NCBI GenBank assembly: GCA_036267255.1 | Contig: DATAWK010000021.1 | Coordinates: 1 to 17,135, forward strand | Direction: 5' to 3' | Length of the DNA: 17,135 nt | Origin: DATAWK01 sp036267255 | GTDB lineage: Bacteria > Acidobacteriota > Terriglobia > Terriglobales > Acidobacteriaceae | Shown: positions 7,749 through 15,965 of the stretch, piece by piece | Position numbering within the stretch: the stretch's first letter is position 1 | Layout of the letters: the number at the start of each line of letters is the position of its first letter | Position numbers and translations under genes: made by a program | Notes under the pieces: model-generated | The model's input: the letters and a program-made list of their open reading frames with translations, nothing else | Told to the model about the DNA's origin: nothing | The model's database searches: none

Positions 7749-8510
7749 CTATGAAATGTCGTACTCCCTTTTGACATCCAGATAATTCTGCTTATACGCC
7801 AGAATCATGAACACTGGACTGAAGACAACCATGAAGATGAGGGAAAAAATCCATCCCCATCCCTCAGTTATCGAATCAAAGAAGTTCGAGACCTTTTCCA
7901 TGGCCCCACCCATTTTCGCACCGGCACCGGGATGCTTGCCCGTCTGAATCTCTCGCACGTAATCGCGATTGATCAGGAAAGCTGGGCGCCGGTTCACATA
8001 CCACCAGATCACGCCGGGGAAAATCCAGAAGAGACCAAGAATTACGATCTGTAGCCAATTGCCTGTGTATTGCCGCTGTTCCATGTCATCGGCGAGTTTG
8101 CGGAGCTTCTCAAGATCCGCGCGGAGCTGCGGATCGTGGAAGCGGAGCGCGGCAGCGCGAGTGAGTTGCGTTCTCGCATGTTGGATCTGCTGGAAAGAGG
8201 TGCAGAGAAATTGACCGTCTTTGGGGTCTTTCCACCAATCCTTCATTGCGTCGTCGTGCAACTGCACGGCCAACAGCTTTTGGTAGCTCTCATCCTCTGG
8301 ATGTTCGCCAGCAATGCGCTCCAGCTCCGCAATCTCATCTGTGGGAAGCGTTGCGCTGATAGCAGCGGAGAGGAGAGGTGCATTAGCTTGTGTGTTAGCC
8401 GTGTTGACCGCTGCTCCACACTTTGGGCAGAATCGCACATCAGCCAGCAGAGACGTTCCGCAACCGGCACAAAAGCTTGCGGTGTTAACCTCGGACGTTG
8501 GTGATGACAT
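7749..8510 (-). CDS. Zinc-ribbon protein with two transmembrane segments
   Basis: The 253-residue protein opens with a single zinc ribbon, C14-x2-C17...C28-x2-C31 (FCAGCG, RFCPKCG). A helical soluble region (~55-145) follows, then hydrophobic segments at ~152-172 (WLQIVILGLFWIFPGVIWWY) and ~219-238 (WGWIFSLIFMVVFSPVFMIL), and a short charged tail. This resembles the widespread bacterial 'zinc-ribbon domain-containing membrane protein' type of unknown function. The N-terminus is probably cytoplasmic. AGGAG is 7 nt before the ATG. It lies 58 nt after the DnaJ-finger gene and 32 nt before the double zinc-ribbon gene, consistent with one transcript. Confidence 0.85.
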   Translation of the reverse strand: MSSPTSEVNTASFCAGCGTSLLADVRFCPKCGAAVNTANTQANAPLLSAAISATLPTDEIAELERIAGEHPEDESYQKLLAVQLHDDAMKDWWKDPKDGQFLCTSFQQIQHARTQLTRAAALRFHDPQLRADLEKLRKLADDMEQRQYTGNWLQIVILGLFWIFPGVIWWYVNRRPAFLINRDYVREIQTGKHPGAGAKMGGAMEKVSNFFDSITEGWGWIFSLIFMVVFSPVFMILAYKQNYLDVKREYDIS

Positions 8511-8568
8511 AGATGACTCCTCCCCTCTTCACTCAGATTATGCTCTACTCGCCCGATGTGCAGCGGTT

Positions 8569-8736
8569 CTATGCATCACCACTGCCGCCACAGCGCGGAC
8601 ACTCGATTTCGCAGCGACCGTGACAGCGTGGGCACTTTGCCGCAATTACTAAAACCTCGATCTCCACGCCGCTTCCGTCACAGCGTGTGCAGGTTATTGT
8701 TCCGCTTCCATGACACCGTGGACATTTGCTAGCCAT
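8569..8736 (-). CDS. 55-residue stand-alone DnaJ-type zinc finger
   Basis: The product is MASKCPRCHGSGTITCTRCD, GSGVEIEVLVIAAKCPRCHG, RCEIECPRCGGSGDA. It has four CxxC motifs (C5/C8, C16/C19, C34/C37, C46/C49). Three of them are full CxxCxGxG repeats; the third reads CPRCHGRC. This is the DnaJ central zinc-finger domain without the J, G/F or C-terminal domains, a little more compact than in DnaJ. In DnaJ this domain helps hold substrate and hand it to DnaK. AAGAGG precedes the ATG at normal spacing. The gene starts 12 nt after the stop of the 1225-aa lipoprotein gene and heads the zinc-ribbon/chaperone run. It probably supplies the missing DnaJ finger in trans, or is an independent thiol/zinc protein. 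Confidence 0.85.
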   Translation of the reverse strand: MASKCPRCHGSGTITCTRCDGSGVEIEVLVIAAKCPRCHGRCEIECPRCGGSGDA

Positions 8737-8748
8737 CCGTTTTGCCTC

Positions 8749-11700
8749 TTACTTGTTTGGTATCACTGCATACTGCAGGCGCATCCCTACGAAGAGATTG
8801 CTGCCGTCTTGGCTCACGCCAAGCCCTGTGGCTAAAAGGGGGCTGGTCGCTTGTAGGGTTGTATCGGCGCCAGTGGATGGGTTCACACTCTGAAATGTTG
8901 TCTGGCGATTGTCGGGATCGGCAAAAGCGATTATTAGCGTTCCATGGGTGTTGTCAGGGGCAATCCGAATTGCCATCCCATTCAGCGACACCCGTCGGAT
9001 TTCCTGTCCATTAGCTAGGTTCACAAATACAACGACATCATCAGCCTGGCTCAATACGGCCGCGGTTCCTGCCGCGGGGCCAGAATTGAATACGGCAAGC
9101 TGCCATCCTCCGACCTGCGAAGCACCTGCTTGGGAAATTGGGGTCAACCCGGAGAGCGTAGTAGAGTTCTTTACACCTAGGCTCGGCATCGTCAAAACCG
9201 ACAAATCCAAATTTCCAGCATCGAACACAACGCAATCCGTTTCGTTTGCAGAGAGGCTCGTCATTGATACAGCCCAAGGAACCTCCCCTAGTGAAACAGA
9301 TGTTACCGGAAGCGATGAGTTGCTAAGATCAATTCCCGACACCTGCTTGTCTTGATCCTGGGAGACACAGGCAAGTTTGTTAAGGTCGTCGATACCAAGC
9401 GGCTTATCAATGCTCACCATCGAGAAGCCTGCACCGTAGGGGACTGCATATACGCCCGCAAGTTCAGTTCCCAACGAAAGCCCCCAACTTGTGTCTTCCG
9501 TTGCGACGTCGTAAATCGTCGGTTGCAGAAGGAAGAAAGGAATGGCGCCTTGGCCGTTCCCGTTTGCATAGGGACCTACTCCCCCCCCACTCGTTGCGTC
9601 GAATTGCCAGTCGTTTGGGACTGACGTAGCGCCGGGGTTTGGAAGGTCTGCAAAGGCAGTGTTGAATGCGCTTAGGAACGCAGAGCTAACAACGTTAGAT
9701 TGCCCCCCGCCAGGATTGTCTGTCGGGCTAGACACCGAAAAATCGAGCCATCCCGGAGAAAAGTTGCTTCCATATGCAAAAGATTGAAGGCTCAGAGGCA
9801 CGGAGAATTGCGTTGGGGTGGAAGTTGATGGTATCTGGATGGCTCCGAGAGGCGCAACATCAAGGGTACCGCCTGGATAGAACCCAGAACCTCCAACGGT
9901 GACATTCAATGTGCAATCGCGAGGACACACGGCGACGACTGGTGTAACCGACGCAATCGTGGGGACTGGGTACTGGAGATTTACGGCAATTGTTGCTGAT
10001 CCGGTTCCGGCCGAATTTGTCGCGGCACAAGTGACGGTGGCGAAGAAGCTCGGAGGCTTATTGCTGGGAGCCGTATATGTCGCTTGGCTGCCTGAAAGAA
10101 CAACCGAGCCCGGACCGGTCACGCCACACCCAGATGTTGAGATTCCACTTCCAGAAGCATTAAAGGTAAAGGTTGTCGAGGAACCCAAGGCCAGCGCAAT
10201 CTTGGTAGGCGTAACAGAAACCGCCGGAGACCCTGCCGCGTTAGCCACTAGAGTCACTGAAGTGCTCCCCGACGCAGTAGAGCTCTGAACACTGCTAGCC
10301 TGGATCGTGATAGTTGTTGGAGAAGGAAGTATCGGCGGCGCGGCATAAAGGCCGCTTGAACTGATCAGGCCGACAGTCGAGTTCCCGCCTGGAATTCCGT
10401 TAACCGACCATGTGACGTTGGAATTGAGGCTACCACTCACACTCGCAGTGAATTGCTGGATCGCTCCTAAATTTACCGACGCCGGCGAGGGAGACACGGT
10501 TACGGAAACCGTCGGCGACGGCGCAGGAAGGATGATGATCTGCAACTGCATATTGTTCGCGACGAATAAATCGTTTCCGTCGTCGGACACCGCAATTCCC
10601 GTCGCAAGCAGTGTTGACGTATTCTGAATGGTAGTAACCGCTCCAGTCGCAGGGTCAACCCGATCGAACTGGCTGACGCCCGTGGCCGGATTTGCTATCG
10701 CGACCACTACTAATCCATTTTTGTTATCAACCGCTATATTGAACGGTAATCCGCCTATAGTTACACGGCGTATTTCTTTTCCCTTATTAAGGTCTATAAA
10801 AACCAATTGATTATCCGCTTCGGACAGGAGCGCCGCCGTTCCCAATGCAGGACCCGACTTAAATGCTACGAGCTGCCACCCAGGAGTTGTAGAGCTGTTG
10901 ACTGCGTGATTGTAAGTAATCAAATTACTCAAGGGGAATGTCTGAAGGAGCTGCATCGAAGGAACGAATAGAGTCTCTGTCAGTTGGACCTCTGAAATTG
11001 TCTGGTCGATGAGGTCATAGACGATACAAGTTGGCTGCCCGTTTATTGTTGTCATGGAAATGGGCCCTGGGGAGCTGCCGGTCCTGGGGCCAGGAGGCGT
11101 AGTGATTTGGATAGTACCGGCAGTTGGGAAGATGAACGGAAAGATAGACAATGCTCCATCGCCGGGGATTGATATACAACCATAGCCTGAGCCTGCGGCT
11201 ACTCCCCCGACGGGCTGTCCATCGGTTACTGCTACGCCGCCGAGGAAGTTCATCGACGAATCGGACACGCCAACATCTGCGTTCAAGTTCGCCCAAGTGG
11301 AAGTCAAGAGATCTCCAGTTTTGTCGTCGACCGCGATCCCATTGGGATCAACGGATCCTCCGCCTTCCGTTATCTCTGTCCCGCTTGGCAAGCTGTATTG
11401 GATCGTTCCTGATCCTGGTATCAGTTGATATCCATTGGTCCCGGCAACAACCAGCGAGTTATATGGCCGCATATAAGCAAGGTAGATAGTGTTTGAAGTT
11501 CCACCTCCCGGTCCTCCTGCCGGAGTAGAAAGAGAAATGTCCAGCCAACCAGGAGGATCATTAGAATCTGGCGGCATTCCGATCTCCCATGAAGTAGTCT
11601 GCGGGTCAACACCTTGAGGCATTGGGGAGCTATCACCAAACATACCGAAGTCTACGATCCCACCCGGATAAAAACCTACCCCTTTGAGTTGCACTGGGAC

Positions 11701-12426
11701 TATTGAAATTCCTCCTAGAACATCAAAAGCGGAGGGCGTTACAGAATTGAGGACAGGCACAGGATATTGAAGTGCGATCTGGGACGATGCCGAGACGGAG
11801 CCGGCCGCATTCGTAGCCGTGCAGCTTAGAGTCGCGGAGAAGCTTGAGGGTATTGGAAGTGATACCGAATAGGTTGCCGTTGTCCCGGTAATCTGCACTG
11901 ATCCGGCACCGTTGACGGAGCACGAGACCGAAGGCGTCGGATTGCCTGTGACTGTCAACGCAAACGGGGAGGAGCCACCGAGTGCAACCGTAGCGGACGC
12001 GGGAGAAATAGAAATCGTCCCTGCCGCTGGCGGGGCAGTCACGGTCAAAGTCGCCGAACCCGTTTTAGTGGAATCCTGGGTCGAAGTTGCTTTAATGGTG
12101 TCCGATCCAGAAGCGGGGACGGTGGCAGGCGCCGTGTACAGTCCGGAACTTGAGATTGTGCCCGAGACCGCCGACCAGGTTACAGCGGAACTATAGCTGC
12201 CGGTGCCCGAGACTGTGGCCGAACATTGACTCGTCTGGCCTGTCTGGACGCTGGTGGGAGTGCAGGAGACGCTGACCGAAGTGATGGTGGGCGAGGTGCT
12301 CCCTCCACCACCGGTGCCCCCGCCTCCGCAGCCGGCGAATTGAGATGCCAGAATGGTAATGAGGGTGAACCGGACGAACCGGCTAGAAATTGTTCCTGAG
12401 ACCCAGCTCCGCACCAAGGTAACCAA
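8749..12426 (-). CDS. Large lipoprotein: tandem duplication of an Ig-Ig-IPT-propeller unit
   Basis: The 1225-residue protein starts at TTG. An in-frame TGA lies five codons upstream of it, and GAGG is 5 nt before it; the GTG at codon 5 is the alternative. A basic N-terminus, a hydrophobic stretch and FAGC33 followed by glycines form a lipobox-like signal with F at -3. The body is two copies of one unit, ~46-634 and ~639-1225. Each has a Big-type Ig domain (VTWS...GLISSSGLY/GTISSSGLY), a second Ig-like domain ending LQYPVP, an IPT-like domain (GxGFYPGG...PGWLD...PGGGxSN), and a propeller-like region ending GWQL...KGKEIRRV/NGQEIRRV...LLATGxxVSxDGxxLFV. No catalytic residues are evident. It is a likely surface adhesion or scaffolding protein. 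It is co-oriented with and 12 nt before the DnaJ-finger gene; whether the two are co-transcribed is uncertain. Confidence 0.85.
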   Translation of the reverse strand: MVTLVRSWVSGTISSRFVRFTLITILASQFAGCGGGGTGGGGSTSPTITSVSVSCTPTSVQTGQTSQCSATVSGTGSYSSAVTWSAVSGTISSSGLYTAPATVPASGSDTIKATSTQDSTKTGSATLTVTAPPAAGTISISPASATVALGGSSPFALTVTGNPTPSVSCSVNGAGSVQITGTTATYSVSLPIPSSFSATLSCTATNAAGSVSASSQIALQYPVPVLNSVTPSAFDVLGGISIVPVQLKGVGFYPGGIVDFGMFGDSSPMPQGVDPQTTSWEIGMPPDSNDPPGWLDISLSTPAGGPGGGTSNTIYLAYMRPYNSLVVAGTNGYQLIPGSGTIQYSLPSGTEITEGGGSVDPNGIAVDDKTGDLLTSTWANLNADVGVSDSSMNFLGGVAVTDGQPVGGVAAGSGYGCISIPGDGALSIFPFIFPTAGTIQITTPPGPRTGSSPGPISMTTINGQPTCIVYDLIDQTISEVQLTETLFVPSMQLLQTFPLSNLITYNHAVNSSTTPGWQLVAFKSGPALGTAALLSEADNQLVFIDLNKGKEIRRVTIGGLPFNIAVDNKNGLVVVAIANPATGVSQFDRVDPATGAVTTIQNTSTLLATGIAVSDDGNDLFVANNMQLQIIILPAPSPTVSVTVSPSPASVNLGAIQQFTASVSGSLNSNVTWSVNGIPGGNSTVGLISSSGLYAAPPILPSPTTITIQASSVQSSTASGSTSVTLVANAAGSPAVSVTPTKIALALGSSTTFTFNASGSGISTSGCGVTGPGSVVLSGSQATYTAPSNKPPSFFATVTCAATNSAGTGSATIAVNLQYPVPTIASVTPVVAVCPRDCTLNVTVGGSGFYPGGTLDVAPLGAIQIPSTSTPTQFSVPLSLQSFAYGSNFSPGWLDFSVSSPTDNPGGGQSNVVSSAFLSAFNTAFADLPNPGATSVPNDWQFDATSGGGVGPYANGNGQGAIPFFLLQPTIYDVATEDTSWGLSLGTELAGVYAVPYGAGFSMVSIDKPLGIDDLNKLACVSQDQDKQVSGIDLSNSSLPVTSVSLGEVPWAVSMTSLSANETDCVVFDAGNLDLSVLTMPSLGVKNSTTLSGLTPISQAGASQVGGWQLAVFNSGPAAGTAAVLSQADDVVVFVNLANGQEIRRVSLNGMAIRIAPDNTHGTLIIAFADPDNRQTTFQSVNPSTGADTTLQATSPLLATGLGVSQDGSNLFVGMRLQYAVIPNK

Positions 12427-12534
12427 GGCAGCCTCGCTTCAGTAAGCGCCACCGGGCCAGGCTTCCTAAGTTCACAGTTCCGCAGTAGCGGCGCGAATCC
12501 GCAAAAAAATGACATGGCCTAGCTGCGCGTAGAA

Positions 12535-12548
12535 ATTCCTTGTGGAAT
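12535..12548. promoter_or_regulatory. Inverted repeat ATTCC-TTGT-GGAAT
   Basis: This is a perfect 5-bp inverted repeat with a 4-bp spacer, centred in the divergent intergenic region. Its size fits a small dimeric operator half-site pair, but a repeat this short can occur by chance. Confidence 0.25.
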
Positions 12549-12582
12549 GAGGCGCTAAGAGCTACGCTTTTGCAAGAGAACA

Positions 12583-12611
12583 GAATTGACTGGAATTGAC
12601 TTTTGTTGACA
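12583..12611 (+). promoter_or_regulatory. Three TTGAC motifs with exact 10-bp spacing; last one a possible -35 box
   Basis: TTGAC begins at 12586, 12596 and 12606. The first two sit in identical GAATTGACT units. A 10-bp step puts all three on one face of the helix, as expected for cooperative binding of a regulator. The third reads TTGACA, a consensus -35. The best -10 at 16-18 bp spacing is only GGATTT/GATTTG (about 12629-12635), so promoter activity is less sure than the repeat itself. The HTH protein encoded just downstream is a candidate binder. Confidence 0.5.
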
Positions 12612-12696
12612 TTGGCCTTGCGGCTTGTGGATTTGTGCGCCTTCGGTCCCCCTTCAGTTCACCTTCAGCCCCGGATTTCAGGGACGGCAATCGGCA

Positions 12697-14703
12697 ATGG
12701 CAAGTCGCGTCACACCAGAAGACCGGCTGGATGGATGGGAAGCCATCTCCCATTACTTGGGGTGGACCCCCAGAACGGCTATTCGCTGGGAGAAGCAAAA
12801 AGGGCTTCCCGTCCATCGGTTAGCAGGCGGGAAGCGGCAACCTGTCTACGCCTACAAACATGAAATCGATATTTGGTTTCAAAAGCCCGTCACTCCTGTC
12901 CACGTAGATGCGCCGGTGCCTGCAGCACCTGACCCTGAGCCGAATTTTGTTCTCCACGCAGCGCCCATCATCGGTGCCCGAGCTGTTGGAAACAGGCCTC
13001 GATGGTTGACCGGTATGGCAGCCTTAGCTTCGGCCGTCGCTGCTTGCGGCTTACTTTTCGCCGTCTTTGCCCTGCGTCAAACCCCGCCAGAACTGACAGT
13101 AGAGAATCCTACTCGGATTACTCGATCGCAGACTCACATCCTGTCACCTCTTCTGAGCAACGGTACACAGATCTTCTATCCGCGGTATGAAAACGGCGGA
13201 TATGGCGTAGCAGCGGTACCGACAAGAGGCGGTGAGAGCGCGACAGTTGTCACGGGCATCGCCAATCCGGAGCTCTGCGACATGGCTCCGGACGGTAAAG
13301 CGATGCTTCTCCGAAACCTTATCCACTCCAGGGACGACGAAGAGCCACTGTACGTCCAGTCCATAGGCGGCCAAGCGCAAAGGATAGGAGATATCCTGGC
13401 CTACGATGCAGCCTGGACTCCCGATGCGAAACGCATCATTTACTCCGCTGGTGGCGTAGTGTATTCGACGGACCTAGCAGGAAAATCCCGCCGGCAACTG
13501 TTCAGCGTTCCAGGCAATGCCTTCTGGTTCCGGTGGGCGCCGGACGGCAAAAGACTCCGCTTCACCGTGATAGATAAAGAGTCCGAGAAAACTTCCATCT
13601 GGGAAGTCGCGGCGGATGGCAAGGAACCGCACAGGTTGTTTCCAAAAATGCAGTACCACCTATGCTGTGGCTCATGGACGCCGGACAGCAAGTTCTTCTT
13701 ATTTCAGGCCCGCGTTGGAAGTATGTTCCAAATTTGGGCTCAGCGAGATGAATATAGCCGCCTTTTACCGATCCGTCCCCGGCCATTCCCCCTGGTTTTC
13801 GGAGCAATGAGTTATCGAGGTCCGCTGCCGAGCAAAGATGGACGGAAGCTGATCGTGCGTGCCGAGGCGCCCAAAGGGGAACTGATGCGGTACGACTCCA
13901 AGATCGGGGAGTTCATCTCCAGTTTGCCATCCATCTCCGTGCGAACACTGGCATACTCCAAGGACAAAAACTGGATTGCTTACACAAGCTTGGCGGACAA
14001 CAATCTCTGGCGGTGCCGCGCTGATGGAACGGAATGTCTTCAGCTGACACAGAACTTCAAGAACACCGTGATGCCCCAGTGGTCTCCGGACGGGAAGATG
14101 ATCGCATTCATGGGTCTCGGCTTTACAGGAGATTGGGGAGTCTTCGCCCTTCCTGCGAATGGTGGAACAATCCGCTCATTGTCCCACGGCGAGCGGGCGA
14201 AGGGTTATCCTGACTGGTCAGTTGACGGACAGCGACTGGCGTTCAGCGATGTGCCGCCAGTATCGCAGGCCAAAGGAATTTACATTTTGGATCTGCGCTC
14301 CCACAAAGTCACGATGCTGCCAGAGTCAACGGGATATTCTTTCCCGCGATGGTCACCGGACGGCCGCTTTCTTGTTGCGCTGCATTCGGGCGATCAATAT
14401 TTGTACTTATTCGACTCCGGCTCTAGGAAGTGGCGGCCTCTTGCCAAAGTTCCAGCCTGCTATCCAAACTGGTCGCACGACGGGAAGTATGTGTACTTTC
14501 GTCCCTTTTCTGCCGATAGCAGTGCGATCTTCCGTGTATCGCTAACGAATGGTCGAGTCGAAAAGGTTGTGAGCCTCGCGGGTGTTGAACGCGGCCCATT
14601 CTTTATGGGGGACTGGATCGGACTTTCGCCGGACGACTCGCCTCTTGCCGTGCGCAATTCGACGATCGAAGACATCTACGCTTGGGATCTGAGCGCTAGA
14701 TAA
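12697..14703 (+). CDS. HTH - transmembrane - PD40 beta-propeller regulator-like protein
   Basis: This gene encodes 668 residues from the ATG at 12697. The frame is open further upstream to a TTG at 12625, but the product there (MWICAPSVPL) is not protein-like and the conserved part begins right after the ATG. Residues ~9-62 (LDGWEAISHYLGWTPRTAIR, WEKQKGLPVHR) form a MerR/excisionase-type HTH. A proline-rich linker follows, then one membrane segment at ~104-126 (MAALASAVAACGLLFAVFAL). From ~141 to the end there are at least eight PD40/TolB-like blades (WTPDAKRIIYS, WAPDGKRLRF, WSPDGKMIAF, WSPDGRFLVA, WSHDGKYVYF). This ToxR-like topology puts DNA binding inside and sensing outside. Such fusions are frequent in Acidobacteriota. 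AGGGA lies 13 nt upstream, a weak fit. It is divergent from the lipoprotein gene, which it may regulate. Confidence 0.85.
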   Translation: MASRVTPEDRLDGWEAISHYLGWTPRTAIRWEKQKGLPVHRLAGGKRQPVYAYKHEIDIWFQKPVTPVHVDAPVPAAPDPEPNFVLHAAPIIGARAVGNRPRWLTGMAALASAVAACGLLFAVFALRQTPPELTVENPTRITRSQTHILSPLLSNGTQIFYPRYENGGYGVAAVPTRGGESATVVTGIANPELCDMAPDGKAMLLRNLIHSRDDEEPLYVQSIGGQAQRIGDILAYDAAWTPDAKRIIYSAGGVVYSTDLAGKSRRQLFSVPGNAFWFRWAPDGKRLRFTVIDKESEKTSIWEVAADGKEPHRLFPKMQYHLCCGSWTPDSKFFLFQARVGSMFQIWAQRDEYSRLLPIRPRPFPLVFGAMSYRGPLPSKDGRKLIVRAEAPKGELMRYDSKIGEFISSLPSISVRTLAYSKDKNWIAYTSLADNNLWRCRADGTECLQLTQNFKNTVMPQWSPDGKMIAFMGLGFTGDWGVFALPANGGTIRSLSHGERAKGYPDWSVDGQRLAFSDVPPVSQAKGIYILDLRSHKVTMLPESTGYSFPRWSPDGRFLVALHSGDQYLYLFDSGSRKWRPLAKVPACYPNWSHDGKYVYFRPFSADSSAIFRVSLTNGRVEKVVSLAGVERGPFFMGDWIGLSPDDSPLAVRNSTIEDIYAWDLSAR

Positions 14704-14714
14704 TCTATGCGCTG

Positions 14715-14744
14715 AGCTACCGAGAACGATAGAATCTCGCAGCT
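14715..14744. terminator. Possible hairpin between convergent genes
   Basis: CGAGA (14721-14725) pairs with TCTCG (14735-14739) around a 9-nt loop, and AGCT/AGCT can extend the stem after small internal loops. It sits between two convergent stop codons, where a bidirectional terminator is expected. There is no T-run on either strand, so intrinsic termination is doubtful. Confidence 0.2.
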
Positions 14745-14755
14745 GTATCTCCCGA

Positions 14756-15847
14756 TCAAGAACCCTGCTCACCTGGATTGGAAAAGGGGTTGTGTTTTTT
14801 GTCCGCCTGTTCCTGCAACTCGTGCCGCAACTTCTCGACGACGCCTTGCAGGTCCTCAATTGAAGGGACTTCATCACGCAGGGGTTCCGGTAGCTGGCGG
14901 GTGACGCGGTAGGTGGAAACTCCAATCGGTTTGGCAACATCACGCAGTGCATATTCGACAATGGCTTCACCGCGGCTCTCACAGAGAAGCAATCCGAGCG
15001 TCGGAGAATCCAAACCGGTCCGCAGCAGGTCGTCTGCAGCAGAGAGGTAAAAGTTGAGTTTGCCGGCGTACTCGGGCTTGAACGGGCCTACCTTGAGTTC
15101 AATCACAAAATAGCAATGCAGCCGGACATGGTAGAAAAGCAGGTCGAGATAGAAGGTCTGCCCACCGACTTCGAGCGGAAACTGGCTGCCAACGAACGCA
15201 AATCCCCGACCCAGTTCCAGAAGAAGATCGCGCAGGTGGATGAGCAGACCGCGCTCCAGCTCCCGTTCTTTGGCACTGGAGGCCAGGGTCAGGAAATCGA
15301 ATTGATAGGGGTCCTTGAGAAGCTGTTCAGCGAGATCGGAGCCCTCGGGCGGAAGCGCACGGGAAAAGTTCGTGAGGGCTTTTCCCTGCCGCTCGTGCAG
15401 CCGGGCCGAAATGTGATGCACGAGGACATTTTGGCTCCATCCGTTTTCGACGGCTGCTTTCAGATACCATTCCCGCGTGGGACGATCCTTGATCCGGTCC
15501 AGGAGCCGCGTCTGGTGGCCCCACGGCAATTGTGCAATAGCTTGTTGCACAAATTCCTTTTCCGGCCACGCCTCGGCGAATGCCCTCATGTATTTCAGGT
15601 TGCGCGGACTGAAGCCCTCGACGCCGGGGAACTCCGCGCCGAGGTCCCTGGCAAGCCGGTCAACGATCTTGGCGCCCCAACCCTCCGACCGTTGCCGTTC
15701 TAAAATGTCGCGCCCAATCGACCAATACAGCAGGACAAGTTCCCGGTTGACAGCGAGCGCGGCACGCACCTGGGCGGTCCGAACGCGCTCTTTGATCTCC
15801 TTGAGGAGCGCCGCATAGCCGACCGGTGGTTGAAGCTGTTTCGTCAT
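14756..15847 (-). CDS. DUF1016/YhcG-type PDDEXK nuclease
   Basis: The protein has 363 residues from the ATG at 15847. The same frame stays open to a GTG at 15946, but that 33-residue extension is not conserved-looking, and GAGG precedes 15847. The N-terminal half (~10-150) has the DUF1016 helical domain (LVLLYWSIGRDILERQ, GWGAKIVDRLARDL, GFSPRNLKYMRAFAEAWP). The C-terminal half carries a PDDEXK nuclease core: YLD with D235, then E250-L-K252 in FVIELKVG, after FVGSQFPLEVGGQ. Family members are found in defence islands, plasmids and integrative elements and are thought to be restriction- or transposition-related nucleases; targets are not established. No methylase or specificity partner is adjacent. 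It lies just inside the putative att site, so it is probably island cargo. Confidence 0.9.
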   Translation of the reverse strand: MTKQLQPPVGYAALLKEIKERVRTAQVRAALAVNRELVLLYWSIGRDILERQRSEGWGAKIVDRLARDLGAEFPGVEGFSPRNLKYMRAFAEAWPEKEFVQQAIAQLPWGHQTRLLDRIKDRPTREWYLKAAVENGWSQNVLVHHISARLHERQGKALTNFSRALPPEGSDLAEQLLKDPYQFDFLTLASSAKERELERGLLIHLRDLLLELGRGFAFVGSQFPLEVGGQTFYLDLLFYHVRLHCYFVIELKVGPFKPEYAGKLNFYLSAADDLLRTGLDSPTLGLLLCESRGEAIVEYALRDVAKPIGVSTYRVTRQLPEPLRDEVPSIEDLQGVVEKLRHELQEQADKKHNPFSNPGEQGS

Positions 15848-15965
15848 CGTCCTCTTCAGGGTATGCCAGCCTGCAGTGGGTGGTGCTGAGGTTGGTGTCG
15901 TGGCCTGGTACGAAGCAGAAGAGCGGAATATGGGCTGACCCGCCACGACTCAGCCCACGGCCCAA

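Larger units (their letters stand above)
12427..12696. promoter_or_regulatory. Divergent intergenic region between the lipoprotein and HTH-propeller genes
   Basis: These 270 bp must carry the promoters of both divergent genes. The right half contains three phased TTGAC motifs, and the middle has a short perfect inverted repeat; both are listed separately. Towards the lipoprotein gene I could not find a convincing -35/-10 pair on the minus strand. Frames that cross the region look non-coding. Confidence 0.6.

Noticed and set aside
12625..12696. Upstream TTG start for the HTH-propeller protein
   Set aside because: The 24-residue extension looks non-coding and overlaps the promoter-like region; the ATG at 12697 precedes the HTH directly.
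15116..15703. A 195-codon plus-strand frame
   Set aside because: It is antisense to the DUF1016 nuclease gene, whose catalytic motifs make the minus strand the real one.
15848..15946. Upstream GTG start for the DUF1016 nuclease
   Set aside because: The extension precedes the family's conserved N-terminus, and the ATG at 15847 has its own GAGG.
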